In this document: positions 35,032 to 45,013 of the stretch, piece by piece
Numbering within the stretch: the stretch's first letter is position 1
Layout: each line of letters begins with the position of its first letter
From: a virus
IMG/VR virus record: IMGVR_UViG_3300030451_003654
Location: 22,861-86,860 of that record
Direction: 5' to 3' (one strand)
Length of the DNA stretch: 64,000 bases
Notes under the pieces: model-generated
Told to the model about the DNA's origin: nothing
Databases searched by the model: none
Seen by the model: only the letters and a program-made list of their open reading frames with translations
Translations under genes and position numbers: made by a program

Positions 35032-36660
35032 TTAACCAACTCTCCTTTCTGTTCTTCTATCAACATTGTTATTTGCTGCTTCTTTAGGTAATCCCATATT
35101 TCTATTAGGTGGACCGACACTCATTGAGGGTTTATTTCTTGTTTGTCCTCCACCTTGCCCTAATAAATTCTGTTCTGCTAATTGTCCTAATTGACTCGCA
35201 TCAATATCTGTTCCTGCATATGGGTCAGTTTCTAATTTTTTATCAGGTTGCTTTTCACCCATAGGTTTTTCTTCTTCTTTTGGCGGAGGCTTTGAATAAA
35301 TAAAGTTTCCATCTTCATCCATATCTACTTCAAATCCTAAATTCTTAATTTGAGTAGCAAGGTTAATTTCAATTTCTCTCCTTCTTAATTCGGCTACATT
35401 ATCTTCTTCTTCAGAACGAAGTAGAATTAAATTCCAATCAGTAATACCAAATTGTTTTAACAAGAATGGGAATAAATATTGATTATATACATTTTGCGCT
35501 AATTCAACAGAACGATTAGTTACAAGAATTTGCATACCCTCGTTATTTAAACCACCGCTTGTAGATGTATCTCCTTGAAAGATTTTACTTACACCATAGA
35601 AAGCACCAATTCTATCTCTCAAATCATCTTTTACATTTATGTAATCCATTTCTTTAAGAGTATTCATAAATTGTACCCATTCAATACTACCTTTACTACC
35701 GCCATCTGTTTCAATACCCATAATAGGAATATAATGTGGGTCTTTCTCTAACTTCTCTTTAACTCCTTTCCAATACTTTACAAGAGATTCCATGTTATTT
35801 GTTTGTACTGCAAGAATACCTCTTGGTGCTCTTGCTTTTGTATAAGAAGTATTTACATAATTTTCCATAGCAATTAATGTAGTAATATGACTCCATAGAG
35901 TTAGAATAGGTGAAAAACCATAAAGTCTTGAAGGGTTATACTTACTCAAGTGCATAACTTCTCCCTCTACAAAGTATTGGTCTTTACCGTGTACTCTATT
36001 TATATAATGTATAGGGTGTAATTTAGAACCACATTCGGGGCAACTTGCTAATGGGTCTGTTTCAAAAATCTCTCTATGTGTTAAACAAGTATAATGAGAA
36101 TTTCCTCTATTACCTTCTTCATCAACATCTATATACATTGTTAATGGGTCGCCTCTATAAATTTCTTTTATTTTATGTAGGGCTACACAACCTTCGTTAT
36201 CTAAGTAATATTCTTTTACTAAAATTAAGAAAGCATCATCAGCAATATTCAAATCAGCCTCTATTTCTTTTAATACATCAATAAATTTTTGCTCAGAACT
36301 ATTTACATACCCATTAAAGAATTTTTCAGCATAAATTTTTTGTTGTTGTGATGGTGCTCTTAAACTCTTACTACCACAATTTCTACAAACATCTGTTTCC
36401 TTTTCATGCTTTGTACCGCAATCATTACATATTTTAAAGAAAGATTTATTCCATTCAAAACCTCTTCTGAATATTTCAGTCTTTAATTGTGTAATACATG
36501 TCCTAACAATAGTAGATTGATTAGCAACATCATATAATACAGGTCCAATAATATGTTGTACATTTCTTTTTTCCTGTATTCCTAAATTATAAACTTCTTT
36601 GGCAAGTGGATTAGGGGTTTTTCTACGAACAAATTTCCCTAAGTAATCTCTTAATCCCAT
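35032..36660 (-). CDS. Portal protein with two zinc-ribbon-like insertions
   Basis: A 542-residue protein in the usual position between TerL and protease. Portal-like segments include PILTLWSHITTLIAMENYVN, then KDDLRDRIGAFYGVSKIFQG, then NRSVELAQNVYNQYLFPFLL, with a Pro/Gln-rich C-terminus. Two Cys-rich motifs are unusual: CNDCGTK...CRNCGSK near residues 70-95, and CLTHRE...CPECGSK near residues 190-215. Each has the spacing of a zinc ribbon (C-x2-C ... C-x2-C, or C/H-type for the second). The dodecameric portal lets DNA pass into the head and organises the packaging motor. GGGGTGGTCTG precedes its ATG. Confidence 0.88.
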   Translation of the reverse strand: MGLRDYLGKFVRRKTPNPLAKEVYNLGIQEKRNVQHIIGPVLYDVANQSTIVRTCITQLKTEIFRRGFEWNKSFFKICNDCGTKHEKETDVCRNCGSKSLRAPSQQQKIYAEKFFNGYVNSSEQKFIDVLKEIEADLNIADDAFLILVKEYYLDNEGCVALHKIKEIYRGDPLTMYIDVDEEGNRGNSHYTCLTHREIFETDPLASCPECGSKLHPIHYINRVHGKDQYFVEGEVMHLSKYNPSRLYGFSPILTLWSHITTLIAMENYVNTSYTKARAPRGILAVQTNNMESLVKYWKGVKEKLEKDPHYIPIMGIETDGGSKGSIEWVQFMNTLKEMDYINVKDDLRDRIGAFYGVSKIFQGDTSTSGGLNNEGMQILVTNRSVELAQNVYNQYLFPFLLKQFGITDWNLILLRSEEEDNVAELRRREIEINLATQIKNLGFEVDMDEDGNFIYSKPPPKEEEKPMGEKQPDKKLETDPYAGTDIDASQLGQLAEQNLLGQGGGQTRNKPSMSVGPPNRNMGLPKEAANNNVDRRTERRVG

Positions 36661-38060
36661 CAGACCACCCCACTTTCCATACTATCCATCAATTGCATCT
36701 TACAATTATCATGGTATTTAACAACTACTTCGGGGTCTATATCATATTTTTCAAATTCTTTAACGCCTTGACCTCTTGAATCCTTCCAATTCTCATATTT
36801 AATTAGTTTAAATATTTCCTGTAATCGGGGTTTAGCCCATTCTTCTCTCTTAAAATTTTTCTTGATTCTAATCGCCTCTTGAATTAATCTACCCTGTGTT
36901 TGTTTCATTCTAAGATGTGGTATGCACTTTTCTAAAATTGTTGTGATGTCGTCTTGACTGTAAAAATTTAACCTGTGTTGGCTTCTACTATTTTCTCCTA
37001 CTTTTTGGTCTAAGTGTAATCTCCCACATTTTAATTCCTTTTCTAATTCTTGGAAAAATGCTTTACCTCTTTTACCCGTAGCAATCATTCCTACTCTTGG
37101 TGCTAAAGAAGAATCCATTGTAATGTAGCCATCGGAATCAATAAATCCCGCTACATAGGAATATAAATCTTTCTTAATTAAATGTTTCACTAAGTAGTAC
37201 TCATTATCTACTTTAGTAGCACCTATCTTCATTAACATTTTTGAAATAGATTGGGGTGTTGAAATTTTAGAATGTCCTTTAGATAATCTGGAGTGAATTT
37301 CATTAGAAGATAATCCTTGATTATTACAAATAATTTCTCTTACACTCTTTTCAATCATTTCTTTCTTAGATTTTCTTATAGATTGATGAGGTATATCTTT
37401 TAATAATTTTCTTAATTCATTTCTACTTTCTCTTAAAATAATATAATTATTTGAATATTGTGTGCCGTAATCTAATGATTTCATTTCTAAATCGCTTTCC
37501 CACATCTTACAACATAATTCTATGATACTCTTTCTTGTTTCACCATCTTTAATATTATGCAACTTTTGTATTTGTGAAGGGTTATAACCTAATCTTTTAA
37601 ATCCTGATTGATATGGTTTTAACCAATAAATTGTATCTAAAGATTTTTGTAAATATTCTTCATACGCAGTAATTAAATGGTCTATACCTTTTGAAATTTT
37701 AATCTTTTCTTCACCTTTAAAATTTCTTCTCATATCTCTTAATTCCTTAACTAAATCAGGAATATTCTTATTAGATACAATAGGTTCTACGGGAAGTTGT
37801 TGAATATAATCACTTGCTTCAGTTAAATTAATTTGTAATGTTTTAGAAATATCTTTTAGAATATCTACCTCATTACCGTATTGAGTGGATAACCATTGAC
37901 CTACATTACTCTTGTTAAACTGTTCTTTAATTTTATCTTTAACAGGTTTAACTTCTTGGTCTAACATTCTTTTTTCATCTTCTACTCTTTTAATTTCTTG
38001 AACATCTCGTTCTAATTCTTCTATATCAATATCATCATCCTGTTTAAAGATTAATACCAT
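36660..38060 (-). CDS. LAGLIDADG-type endonuclease with winged-helix region
   Basis: A 466-residue protein, read from ATG 38060 with GGAGGTGC upstream inside the TerL 3' end. Residues about 237-292 look like a winged helix (IICNNQGLSSNEIHSRLSKG, SISKMLMKIGATKV). Residues about 303-312 are VAGFIDSDGY, the LAGLIDADG dodecapeptide with catalytic Asp residues, followed by a typical fold to about residue 395. The N-terminal ~230 residues are helical and unassigned. Freestanding enzymes of this type cut specific DNA sites and spread as selfish genes. This one lies between TerL and portal, so it may instead serve the virus, for example in processing DNA for packaging. Confidence 0.8.
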   Translation of the reverse strand: MVLIFKQDDDIDIEELERDVQEIKRVEDEKRMLDQEVKPVKDKIKEQFNKSNVGQWLSTQYGNEVDILKDISKTLQINLTEASDYIQQLPVEPIVSNKNIPDLVKELRDMRRNFKGEEKIKISKGIDHLITAYEEYLQKSLDTIYWLKPYQSGFKRLGYNPSQIQKLHNIKDGETRKSIIELCCKMWESDLEMKSLDYGTQYSNNYIILRESRNELRKLLKDIPHQSIRKSKKEMIEKSVREIICNNQGLSSNEIHSRLSKGHSKISTPQSISKMLMKIGATKVDNEYYLVKHLIKKDLYSYVAGFIDSDGYITMDSSLAPRVGMIATGKRGKAFFQELEKELKCGRLHLDQKVGENSRSQHRLNFYSQDDITTILEKCIPHLRMKQTQGRLIQEAIRIKKNFKREEWAKPRLQEIFKLIKYENWKDSRGQGVKEFEKYDIDPEVVVKYHDNCKMQLMDSMESGVV

Positions 38061-39462
38061 AAAAAGCACCTCCCTTTGTTGGTGTAGTAGGGGTTGAACT
38101 AAACAGACTACCACTATCTATATCTAAAAATGTATCGGAAAAAGTCTTTGTTGCATAATTGGCTAAAGCAAGAGCAATTACTATATCATCATGTGCGCCT
38201 ACACCTTCAATTTTACCATGTGCATTAATTCCAAATGCGCCTAATTCTTGAGTAATCATATTAGTTACAGACTTAGATGCTTCATTTTGCATAGGTAAAA
38301 CTATCTTCCCATTATCAATATTCATTTGTAAATTTAATATAATTTCTTCCTTTTTCTTTCTACTCATAGTAAATTCTCTAACAGGAAAATCTGAAATATT
38401 TTTCAATTCCATAGCAAAAGCCTTAGCAAATGTATTTGTTTCAATCATGACTACTTCAGGCTTATACCTTCTACACAATTCCATTATGTGTTGTATGTGT
38501 TCTCTAAAGTCAAGTCCTTTTGCCCTAAACATATGAACCACTTGTTTATTCATGTTTTCATCAACCTCTAAGACCATCATTACAGTATAATCCCCATTTG
38601 CCGAAATAGCAGGGTCATATCCTATATAATATTGAAAACCCTCTCTCGCAACGCTCTCAAGCGAAGCATAGGGATTCTTACACGCTTTAATTGCATCAGG
38701 TTGAAAAAGCATAGTATTTGTACTGATAGGTACGCAAAGATATTCTCTTGTAAATTTAGCCGAGCCTATTTCTACCTTTCTCTCTTCAAGCATTTCAAGA
38801 CTCCAACGATTAGCCCATAAAGCCGTTCCATCTTGCTTAATTGCAGGGTATCTTGAAACGGTATATGCGGGGTTTTCTTCTAACTGTACAAATATATCTG
38901 TATATGTAAAGGGTGTTCCGACCATTCTCAAAGAAGCCGTATGGTGAAGTGTAGGAATCATATCTCCCCAAAACCAATCTGTAACTCTTTGAATAGCGGT
39001 CATACTAAATTCTTTCAAAGGGTCGTCAATAATAATTTCTTGAGGGTGCAATCCACGAATCTGAGAACCTACTGAACGCTCTAATATCTCATTACCATTT
39101 GTTAAACGCATAGCCCCAACTGCCCAACCGCCTCTCGGTTTGAATCTTTTTAATTGTGGGATATTAGTGAACATTCTATCTATGTCTTTCATATGTACCA
39201 TTGTTTGTTTATGATTAGAAGAAATGTAAAGCATTTGATATGGTGGTTCTTGAAAACATAATTGATAAACACACCATGAATGAAAGAAAACAGATTTTCC
39301 GTGGTCTCTTGAACAAATAATAACTGTCCTTGAAGTATTATTTACAAGGTCTAACCATTCCTCATGAAAGTCGGCTAACTCATACCCTAATACCTTTTCA
39401 AAAAAATAAGGAAAATTTCCTTTGGACATCTTCAAATCCATTTCTGTTAAAAAATCATCCAT
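38044..39462 (-). CDS. Terminase large subunit
   Basis: A 472-residue protein with complete motor and nuclease domains. Walker A is SRDHGKS (residues 51-57), Walker B EIIIDDP (Asp146, Asp147), and a coupling motif VGTPFT follows. The RNase H-like nuclease has Asp283 (IGYDPAI), Glu341 (VMIETN) and Asp425/426 (GAHDDIVIA). It pumps DNA into the prohead through the portal and cuts it. ATG 39462 is chosen over 39471 because AGGTGATTCTA lies directly before it. It overlaps the LAGLIDADG gene by 17 bases. Nothing suggests an intein. Confidence 0.95.
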   Translation of the reverse strand: MDDFLTEMDLKMSKGNFPYFFEKVLGYELADFHEEWLDLVNNTSRTVIICSRDHGKSVFFHSWCVYQLCFQEPPYQMLYISSNHKQTMVHMKDIDRMFTNIPQLKRFKPRGGWAVGAMRLTNGNEILERSVGSQIRGLHPQEIIIDDPLKEFSMTAIQRVTDWFWGDMIPTLHHTASLRMVGTPFTYTDIFVQLEENPAYTVSRYPAIKQDGTALWANRWSLEMLEERKVEIGSAKFTREYLCVPISTNTMLFQPDAIKACKNPYASLESVAREGFQYYIGYDPAISANGDYTVMMVLEVDENMNKQVVHMFRAKGLDFREHIQHIMELCRRYKPEVVMIETNTFAKAFAMELKNISDFPVREFTMSRKKKEEIILNLQMNIDNGKIVLPMQNEASKSVTNMITQELGAFGINAHGKIEGVGAHDDIVIALALANYATKTFSDTFLDIDSGSLFSSTPTTPTKGGAFYGINL

Positions 39463-39467
39463 TAGAA

Positions 39468-40103
39468 TCACCTACACTTAAGAATATCCCATGCCTTTTG
39501 CATAGCCTTATCTTCTTTCATACTTTCAGGAATATAAATAGCATAAGTTCTATTTTTACCTTTTAGTACATCATAATGTCTTTGTGGAATATCAGGATGT
39601 TTTTCTTCAGCGTTAAGGAATATCTCAAAACCCTCACTTGTATATTTTGTTAATCTATTTTCGCTATCATTTGATAAATCAAGAACAATAGGTATTTTTC
39701 TTTGATTTGCTAAATCTTTTATGAAAGGCATTCTTTTCTCATCTAATATTTTATTAAAGCCTCTACCTCTATAATCTACTCCATACATTTCAGGGTGTTT
39801 AGGCATACCGCCTACTGTAAAACTACCTGCATCACCAATAACATCATCTAATGCTACTGCACCTACCTTAGCAACATAATAACCAAACTCATCAACTATA
39901 ATCCAAATATAATTTTCAGTACCGCTAAATGTAAAGGGGCTATCCTTTCTATTTCTTGGTCTTCTATTTGCTTTCTTCCACCTATTACCTATTTCTATAA
40001 ATCTTTCTTCTGAAATTGGACCAACTATTGTAAAGGTTTCACCATTATTTTGGAAAGTTTCTCCCGCAGGTACAGGATATACTTCATCTCTTTCTCCCTT
40101 CAC
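39468..40103 (-). CDS. GNAT-like protein ending in WDILK
   Basis: A 211-residue protein, start probably GTG 40103. Beta strands (NYIWIIVDEFGYYVAKVGAV) are followed by VDYRGRGFNKILDEKR at about residues 110-125, which resembles the acetyl-CoA-binding motif A (RGxGxG/A region) of GNAT acetyltransferases. The fit is partial and the family remains uncertain. The C-terminus is KAWDILKCR, a copy of the tag that begins 25 nearby proteins, here at the opposite end. It lies just upstream of TerL. If the tag targets capsids, this protein would also be virion-packaged. Confidence 0.55.
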   Translation of the reverse strand: MKGERDEVYPVPAGETFQNNGETFTIVGPISEERFIEIGNRWKKANRRPRNRKDSPFTFSGTENYIWIIVDEFGYYVAKVGAVALDDVIGDAGSFTVGGMPKHPEMYGVDYRGRGFNKILDEKRMPFIKDLANQRKIPIVLDLSNDSENRLTKYTSEGFEIFLNAEEKHPDIPQRHYDVLKGKNRTYAIYIPESMKEDKAMQKAWDILKCR

Positions 40104-42676
40104 CTAAACATCCCCTTAACCTTGTAGATAATTTCTGAAGTAAATCCATAGGTTTCGGCAATATCATTAAATGAAGATTGACTCTTAGTAATATTGTATA
40201 TATCAATACCGTATAAATCTATATTATGTTCTTCTTTAATCATATTTGAAACATATTGAATGTCCTCTAAATCGCTAATATCTAATAACCCATAGTAGAT
40301 TTTATCTCCCTTCATTTTTCTAAGTATATCAGTTGCTTCTAACATAGCGTGAGTAATTGGTCCTGTTAGTTTTACATCAGATTCTAATAATTTCTTCTTT
40401 ACTCTCTCACTTGCTGTTTTAAATCCTCTAATTCTCATACCTGTTGTATTGATGTAATTTTCCCATTCATCTGAATTAATTAGGGCTATCAAATTTTCAA
40501 TACTTACCTGTTCCTCTTTTTGTTTATTATTCCAAAAACTCAAAGATTCTCCTTCAAAAATAATCTCATCTAATTCAGATTTATCTTCAGTTGCTGAAGC
40601 AACATCGTAAAGACTTGCACCAAATAATATTTCACTTCTTTCAATAATACTATCTAACTCATATGATTCATCTTCTACTACTGAATCTACACCTGCAAAG
40701 AATTTAATATAAGCATTTAAAGCATCGCTAAACAAATTATTCAAATCATCAGTATAAACTAATTCATTTTGATTTGCTATTCTTCCTAAGAATTTATTTA
40801 AAGTGTTTAAATCATCTACTTCTATAATAGGTTCGTTACCCTCTCTCATAGACCTTCTCGCCATGTTAATATTACTACTTGCAACAATTGAAGGGAAATC
40901 TTTGAATGCCTTTGATGTAAAGAATTTAGGTACATCTTCTAACAAAACCATATTACTTGTTAATGGTTTTACATAAAACTCAGAAATAAGAGTTGTTACA
41001 GTTTCTATTTCTTTCATTCTATCTAAATCTACTTGACTCATCTTAGGTTGAAGTGTTCTTGTAATACCTCCTAAATATTGAACAGGTGTACTATCTTGTC
41101 CACCTCTACCTCTTCTTACAGGTCTATCAGGTACTCTTTGTTTTGAGTATTGTAGATTAATAAAATTACCTACACCTTTAAAGAATCTTTCTGTACCTCT
41201 ATTAATAAATTTAACAGCCTCAGAATATTTCCTAAATGATTCAGATTTTTTAATTCCTCTTTCATAATAATTGACAGTATATAGTGCTTCTAAATTATCA
41301 AAATATTTTACAGCCAACTCATCATCTAATAGAGGGATATAAGAATCGCCTCTAATCATAGCACTTTTTCTAAAATTATCCAAGAATTTTTCTAATTCTT
41401 TATCAACAATTTTCTCAAGGTCTTTTTGAAATGCACCCATAGTTTCAAATTTTAATTCAGATTTAATTAATTTAAGAGCCTCTTCAATAACATCATTATC
41501 ATATTCACCTTTCAATTCTTTATTTCTCATCAACAAAGCGAATAATGGGTCTGTTTCTTTATCTATTTTAGTTTCATCTATTTCTTTTTCGGCTTCTTCA
41601 ATCTCATCTACTATATCATCTACTGCCGTAGGGTCAATAGATAAAGTAGAGCCTCCACCTTCAGCATCATAATCTTCTCTTGCAGTTACATTTATTCTTG
41701 CTTCGGCTTCTTTAGCATCAACTTTAGGTCTGTATTGTTCAGGTATTTCTCTACCTATTTCGCTAAAGAAATCTCTAAATAATTCTAATGCTTGATATTC
41801 AGGTCCATTACTTTTAACTTTCATGCCTGATACTTTAATGATATAAGAAGGAAGATATGCATTTTCAGTTAATTTATTAATGTCGCTATATACTTCTTTT
41901 AGTCTTTGTAATTCTTCTTCTTCCTTTTCTGTTTTAGGGCTTTCAATAAGAGGTTGTGATTCATTAAACTGTGCAATAATTCTTTCTACATTTGTCATTT
42001 CATCATCTACTGCACCAACAAACCCATCAAAATCTTCAAATTTAGTTTCTATATTTTTCCAATATCTGTAATATTTTTCTCTTGATTCAGTAGATATAAC
42101 ACTCGCATTTACTAATGATTTTTCTAATAAGTCTAAACTTTTAAATTCAGGTATTTCAGCAATTTCACTTGCTTCCTCATCACTAATACCACCTAATCTT
42201 TCAATTAGTATTTGTATTGCTTCTTTATCTTCTTCATTTAAAATGTCTTTACCCATTCTACTTGCTCTTTGAGTTAAAACTTTATTTAATTCTTCAATTA
42301 ATTCTTCTTTATTTTCAACAGCATTATATGTAACATCAATCTTTCTTGCTGATTTGATTGCCGCTACAAGTGAATCTCTATTCTTTTCTGTGTTTAAAGA
42401 AGTGGCTATTTGATTAGCATCTTTTCCATCAATAATAAAATTACTAATAATACCCTCGTTTGGATTAAAGACCTCTCCCCTTTGTTCTTTATAATCAGTA
42501 ATATCATTGAATAGTCTTTTTAATTCACCTATTCTCATTTTATCATTATCAGTTTCCTGTTGTACTAAGGCAAGTGTATCTTGTAGTCTTTCATCAGTAA
42601 TTCTACCCCTTTCATATCTACCTGCATCTCTAAATAATCTTGTTCTTAATTCATCAGACAAGTTATCTATATCCAT
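40100..42676 (-). CDS. Large acidic protein of unknown function (858 aa)
   Basis: I do not recognise it. It is helix-rich, with many Glu, Asp, Asn and Ser, and with a basic middle portion near residues 515-545 (KQRVPDRPVRRGRGGQDSTP). The final ~100 residues contain ITHAMLEATDILRKMKGDKI and end KVKGMFR. It does not carry the N-terminal tag; the gene upstream of it does. It overlaps its upstream neighbour by one base (TAATG) and the next by four. It is probably a virion or packaging-related protein by location. Confidence 0.7.
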   Translation of the reverse strand: MDIDNLSDELRTRLFRDAGRYERGRITDERLQDTLALVQQETDNDKMRIGELKRLFNDITDYKEQRGEVFNPNEGIISNFIIDGKDANQIATSLNTEKNRDSLVAAIKSARKIDVTYNAVENKEELIEELNKVLTQRASRMGKDILNEEDKEAIQILIERLGGISDEEASEIAEIPEFKSLDLLEKSLVNASVISTESREKYYRYWKNIETKFEDFDGFVGAVDDEMTNVERIIAQFNESQPLIESPKTEKEEEELQRLKEVYSDINKLTENAYLPSYIIKVSGMKVKSNGPEYQALELFRDFFSEIGREIPEQYRPKVDAKEAEARINVTAREDYDAEGGGSTLSIDPTAVDDIVDEIEEAEKEIDETKIDKETDPLFALLMRNKELKGEYDNDVIEEALKLIKSELKFETMGAFQKDLEKIVDKELEKFLDNFRKSAMIRGDSYIPLLDDELAVKYFDNLEALYTVNYYERGIKKSESFRKYSEAVKFINRGTERFFKGVGNFINLQYSKQRVPDRPVRRGRGGQDSTPVQYLGGITRTLQPKMSQVDLDRMKEIETVTTLISEFYVKPLTSNMVLLEDVPKFFTSKAFKDFPSIVASSNINMARRSMREGNEPIIEVDDLNTLNKFLGRIANQNELVYTDDLNNLFSDALNAYIKFFAGVDSVVEDESYELDSIIERSEILFGASLYDVASATEDKSELDEIIFEGESLSFWNNKQKEEQVSIENLIALINSDEWENYINTTGMRIRGFKTASERVKKKLLESDVKLTGPITHAMLEATDILRKMKGDKIYYGLLDISDLEDIQYVSNMIKEEHNIDLYGIDIYNITKSQSSFNDIAETYGFTSEIIYKVKGMFR

Positions 42677-44796
42677 TACTCTTCCTCCTCAGTTGATGAT
42701 TCTCTTAAAAATTTCTTAGTAATTAAATACTCTCTAATACCTGCTGCTTGTCCTCTAACTTTTAATCCTTGACTTCTATATTTACCTGTGGTATCATCGG
42801 CAATATTTTGAATTGTTGATGCTAACTGAGCCTTTATAGCATCTTCTACATCTAAAAGAATTTCATCAATAAGACCTTTTGTTTCTGAAAAATCTTGTCT
42901 TGTACCAAACCAATTTGTAGAGTTATCTTCAAAATCACCATCTTCAATAAAATCTCTCATAGAATTTAGTCTATCTTCTTGAGATTCTGTTGAATCATTT
43001 TCACTAAAGTAATCTTCTATATTATCAAAAAATGTATCTATCAATGTTCTCATGGAAACATTATATGGAGAGTACTTATCTCTTTCTAATGTCATTTTAA
43101 TAATAGTCATCAATGCTCTCATTGATTTAATAAAATTATCTTCTGAAGGGTCTGCAAATAATTTACCTGTTGGTAGGTATTGTTTAAATCCTCCCGTTGG
43201 TACTATTTGTAAAGCCTTATCTTTTCCTTCTAATCCTAAATCTATGTAACTATTGTACATTAATGCTAAAATATTTCTTTCAAAACGATTCATAGGAGTT
43301 TCTAACATATCAATAAAATCTGATAGCCCCTTTTCAGTATCAAATGAATACGCTAAATCTACAAAGTCAGCACCTGTATTACCCCTAAAGTTAAAGTATT
43401 CTTTCATTGATTGTCTATTAGAAGTGATTTCATCTTGTTCTTCCTTTGGAAGTTTTCTAAATTCAGCCTCCATCTTGTTCTTTCTTCTAATATCATCTTC
43501 GTATCTTTTAAGCCAAGTAGCATTCTCGTTCTTAACTTGAGATTTAATCCAATCAATTAGTTTTGCTCTTTGAGTATAATGTCTTTCATACTTTCTACTA
43601 CCTTTAGGTGCTTCTTCTAATTGAACTCTTGAAAGAATTTCATAGCCACCGATGTTAATGTCTGTATTAGATTCTTCCATTCTTCTATTAATATAACTAA
43701 TAGTCCAATCGTGAAGATAATCTTTTTGTCTTTGCGTACCTCTATCTCCCCTTCTTCTAACTTCTACATCTCTAACCAATTGTGTAATACTTTGTGATTT
43801 ATATCCTAAGTCATAAACAATACCTATACTTTGATTTCTGATATTTTTAAATATACCTTCGGCTGAATTAGTCTTTTGTAATTTTTCTACTAATTCTTTA
43901 AATTGACCTTCAGTAAGTCCTGCAATTTTATTACCGAGTCTTTCATGAGTAAGTAATTTTTCTGATGATGCTTCTCCTACTTCCATTGTTTTAGGGTCGG
44001 CTACTCTTCTTGTTCTTTCTTTTGTTCCTTCTCTTCTAACTCTTTCGCTTGCTCTACCGTATTTATCTTCATCTTTACCTGATACTACTGTAATATCTTT
44101 CATACCCTGTGCAGAATATTTGTATTTATTAGTAAAGAAATCAAATACTCTTTTATCAATACCACCTACTACATCAGGTTCTAATCTTAATTTAAATACA
44201 TTTTGGAAAAATTCAGGATTAGGATTTTGTATTGATTCTAATCCCATTTTATTATACCATCTTTTATCTCCACTTTTAAATTGACCTTTCGTACTTTCAT
44301 CTATAAATTTATACAAAGCGTAAAGTAATTCAACAGATGGTTCATTAACCATCATATCATAAAGAGCATTCAATGTTTCAATTGTCCACTCTTGATTTGT
44401 CTTACCATCGGGCGAAACAATCTCACCATATGTTTGACCCATAGGTGTATTCTCACTTGCTAAAGAAATATCAGATGTTCTTTTCAAACCTTCATAATGT
44501 TTTAATCTCTCTTCAATAATCTTTAGACTTTCTTCTCTTGTATCAGCAACCTTAGTCCTTCTACCTGTAATCATTTGTGTAACTACACTATCTTCTAAAT
44601 CATTACCTTCCTTAGAAGAATTAAACCCTTCTCTAAGTTTAGTAATTACATTATCTAAATATTTATCTTGTAAATCTTGATTTGTAACTTCAGCAATCTC
44701 TTCTTTAGAAGGTAATTTACCTGTTCTAAATCTTGAGATTAAAGCCCCTACTGATATAGGTGGCTTATCCGCTTTCAATAAAGAAATCCAAGACAT
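42676..44796 (-). CDS. Tagged large protein, unknown (706 aa, MSWISLLK)
   Basis: A 706-residue protein whose first residues MSWISLLKAD match the tag of this cluster. The remainder is helical and charged, with arginine-rich stretches (EVRRRGDRGTQRQKDYL near residue 360, RRVADPKTMEVGEAS near 268) and no recognised fold. It is the longest tagged protein and the one closest to the packaging genes. If the tag directs proteins into the head, this could be a major core protein. An abundance measurement in virions would decide. Confidence 0.7.
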   Translation of the reverse strand: MSWISLLKADKPPISVGALISRFRTGKLPSKEEIAEVTNQDLQDKYLDNVITKLREGFNSSKEGNDLEDSVVTQMITGRRTKVADTREESLKIIEERLKHYEGLKRTSDISLASENTPMGQTYGEIVSPDGKTNQEWTIETLNALYDMMVNEPSVELLYALYKFIDESTKGQFKSGDKRWYNKMGLESIQNPNPEFFQNVFKLRLEPDVVGGIDKRVFDFFTNKYKYSAQGMKDITVVSGKDEDKYGRASERVRREGTKERTRRVADPKTMEVGEASSEKLLTHERLGNKIAGLTEGQFKELVEKLQKTNSAEGIFKNIRNQSIGIVYDLGYKSQSITQLVRDVEVRRRGDRGTQRQKDYLHDWTISYINRRMEESNTDINIGGYEILSRVQLEEAPKGSRKYERHYTQRAKLIDWIKSQVKNENATWLKRYEDDIRRKNKMEAEFRKLPKEEQDEITSNRQSMKEYFNFRGNTGADFVDLAYSFDTEKGLSDFIDMLETPMNRFERNILALMYNSYIDLGLEGKDKALQIVPTGGFKQYLPTGKLFADPSEDNFIKSMRALMTIIKMTLERDKYSPYNVSMRTLIDTFFDNIEDYFSENDSTESQEDRLNSMRDFIEDGDFEDNSTNWFGTRQDFSETKGLIDEILLDVEDAIKAQLASTIQNIADDTTGKYRSQGLKVRGQAAGIREYLITKKFLRESSTEEEE

Positions 44797-44805
44797 ATGA
44801 CAACC

Positions 44806-45012
44806 TCACAGTTGAGATTGTACAAATGCTACTACTACCAAAATAGAAGGTATTGCAATAAGAATTTGTTTCTTATATTGCTTAAGTTTAGCGAGAATCT
44901 TATCAACCTTTTTCTCACTAATAATTCCTAAATCTTCAGCAATATCGAGAGCATCTTCTACTAAATCTTCTACATCTTCTATTGTTTCTTTAATTTCTTC
45001 TTCCTTTACCAT
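44806..45012 (-). CDS. Small tail-anchored membrane protein (68 aa)
   Basis: A 68-residue protein, read from ATG 45012 with AAAGGTGAATAAA upstream. An acidic helix (VKEEEIKETIEDVEDLVED) is followed by a basic section and one C-terminal membrane span (ILIAIPSILVVVAFV). It is the last of three consecutive membrane genes (45378-45623, 45014-45376, this). Tail-anchored proteins of this size occur in holin or release cassettes. It may act with its neighbours on the host membrane late in infection. No specific family is visible. Confidence 0.6.
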   Translation of the reverse strand: MVKEEEIKETIEDVEDLVEDALDIAEDLGIISEKKVDKILAKLKQYKKQILIAIPSILVVVAFVQSQL

Positions 45013-45013
45013 T

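Noticed and set aside
36660-39462. Intein in the terminase gene
   Set aside because: The LAGLIDADG gene has its own start and ribosome-binding site after the terminase motifs are complete, and no splice-junction residues are visible.
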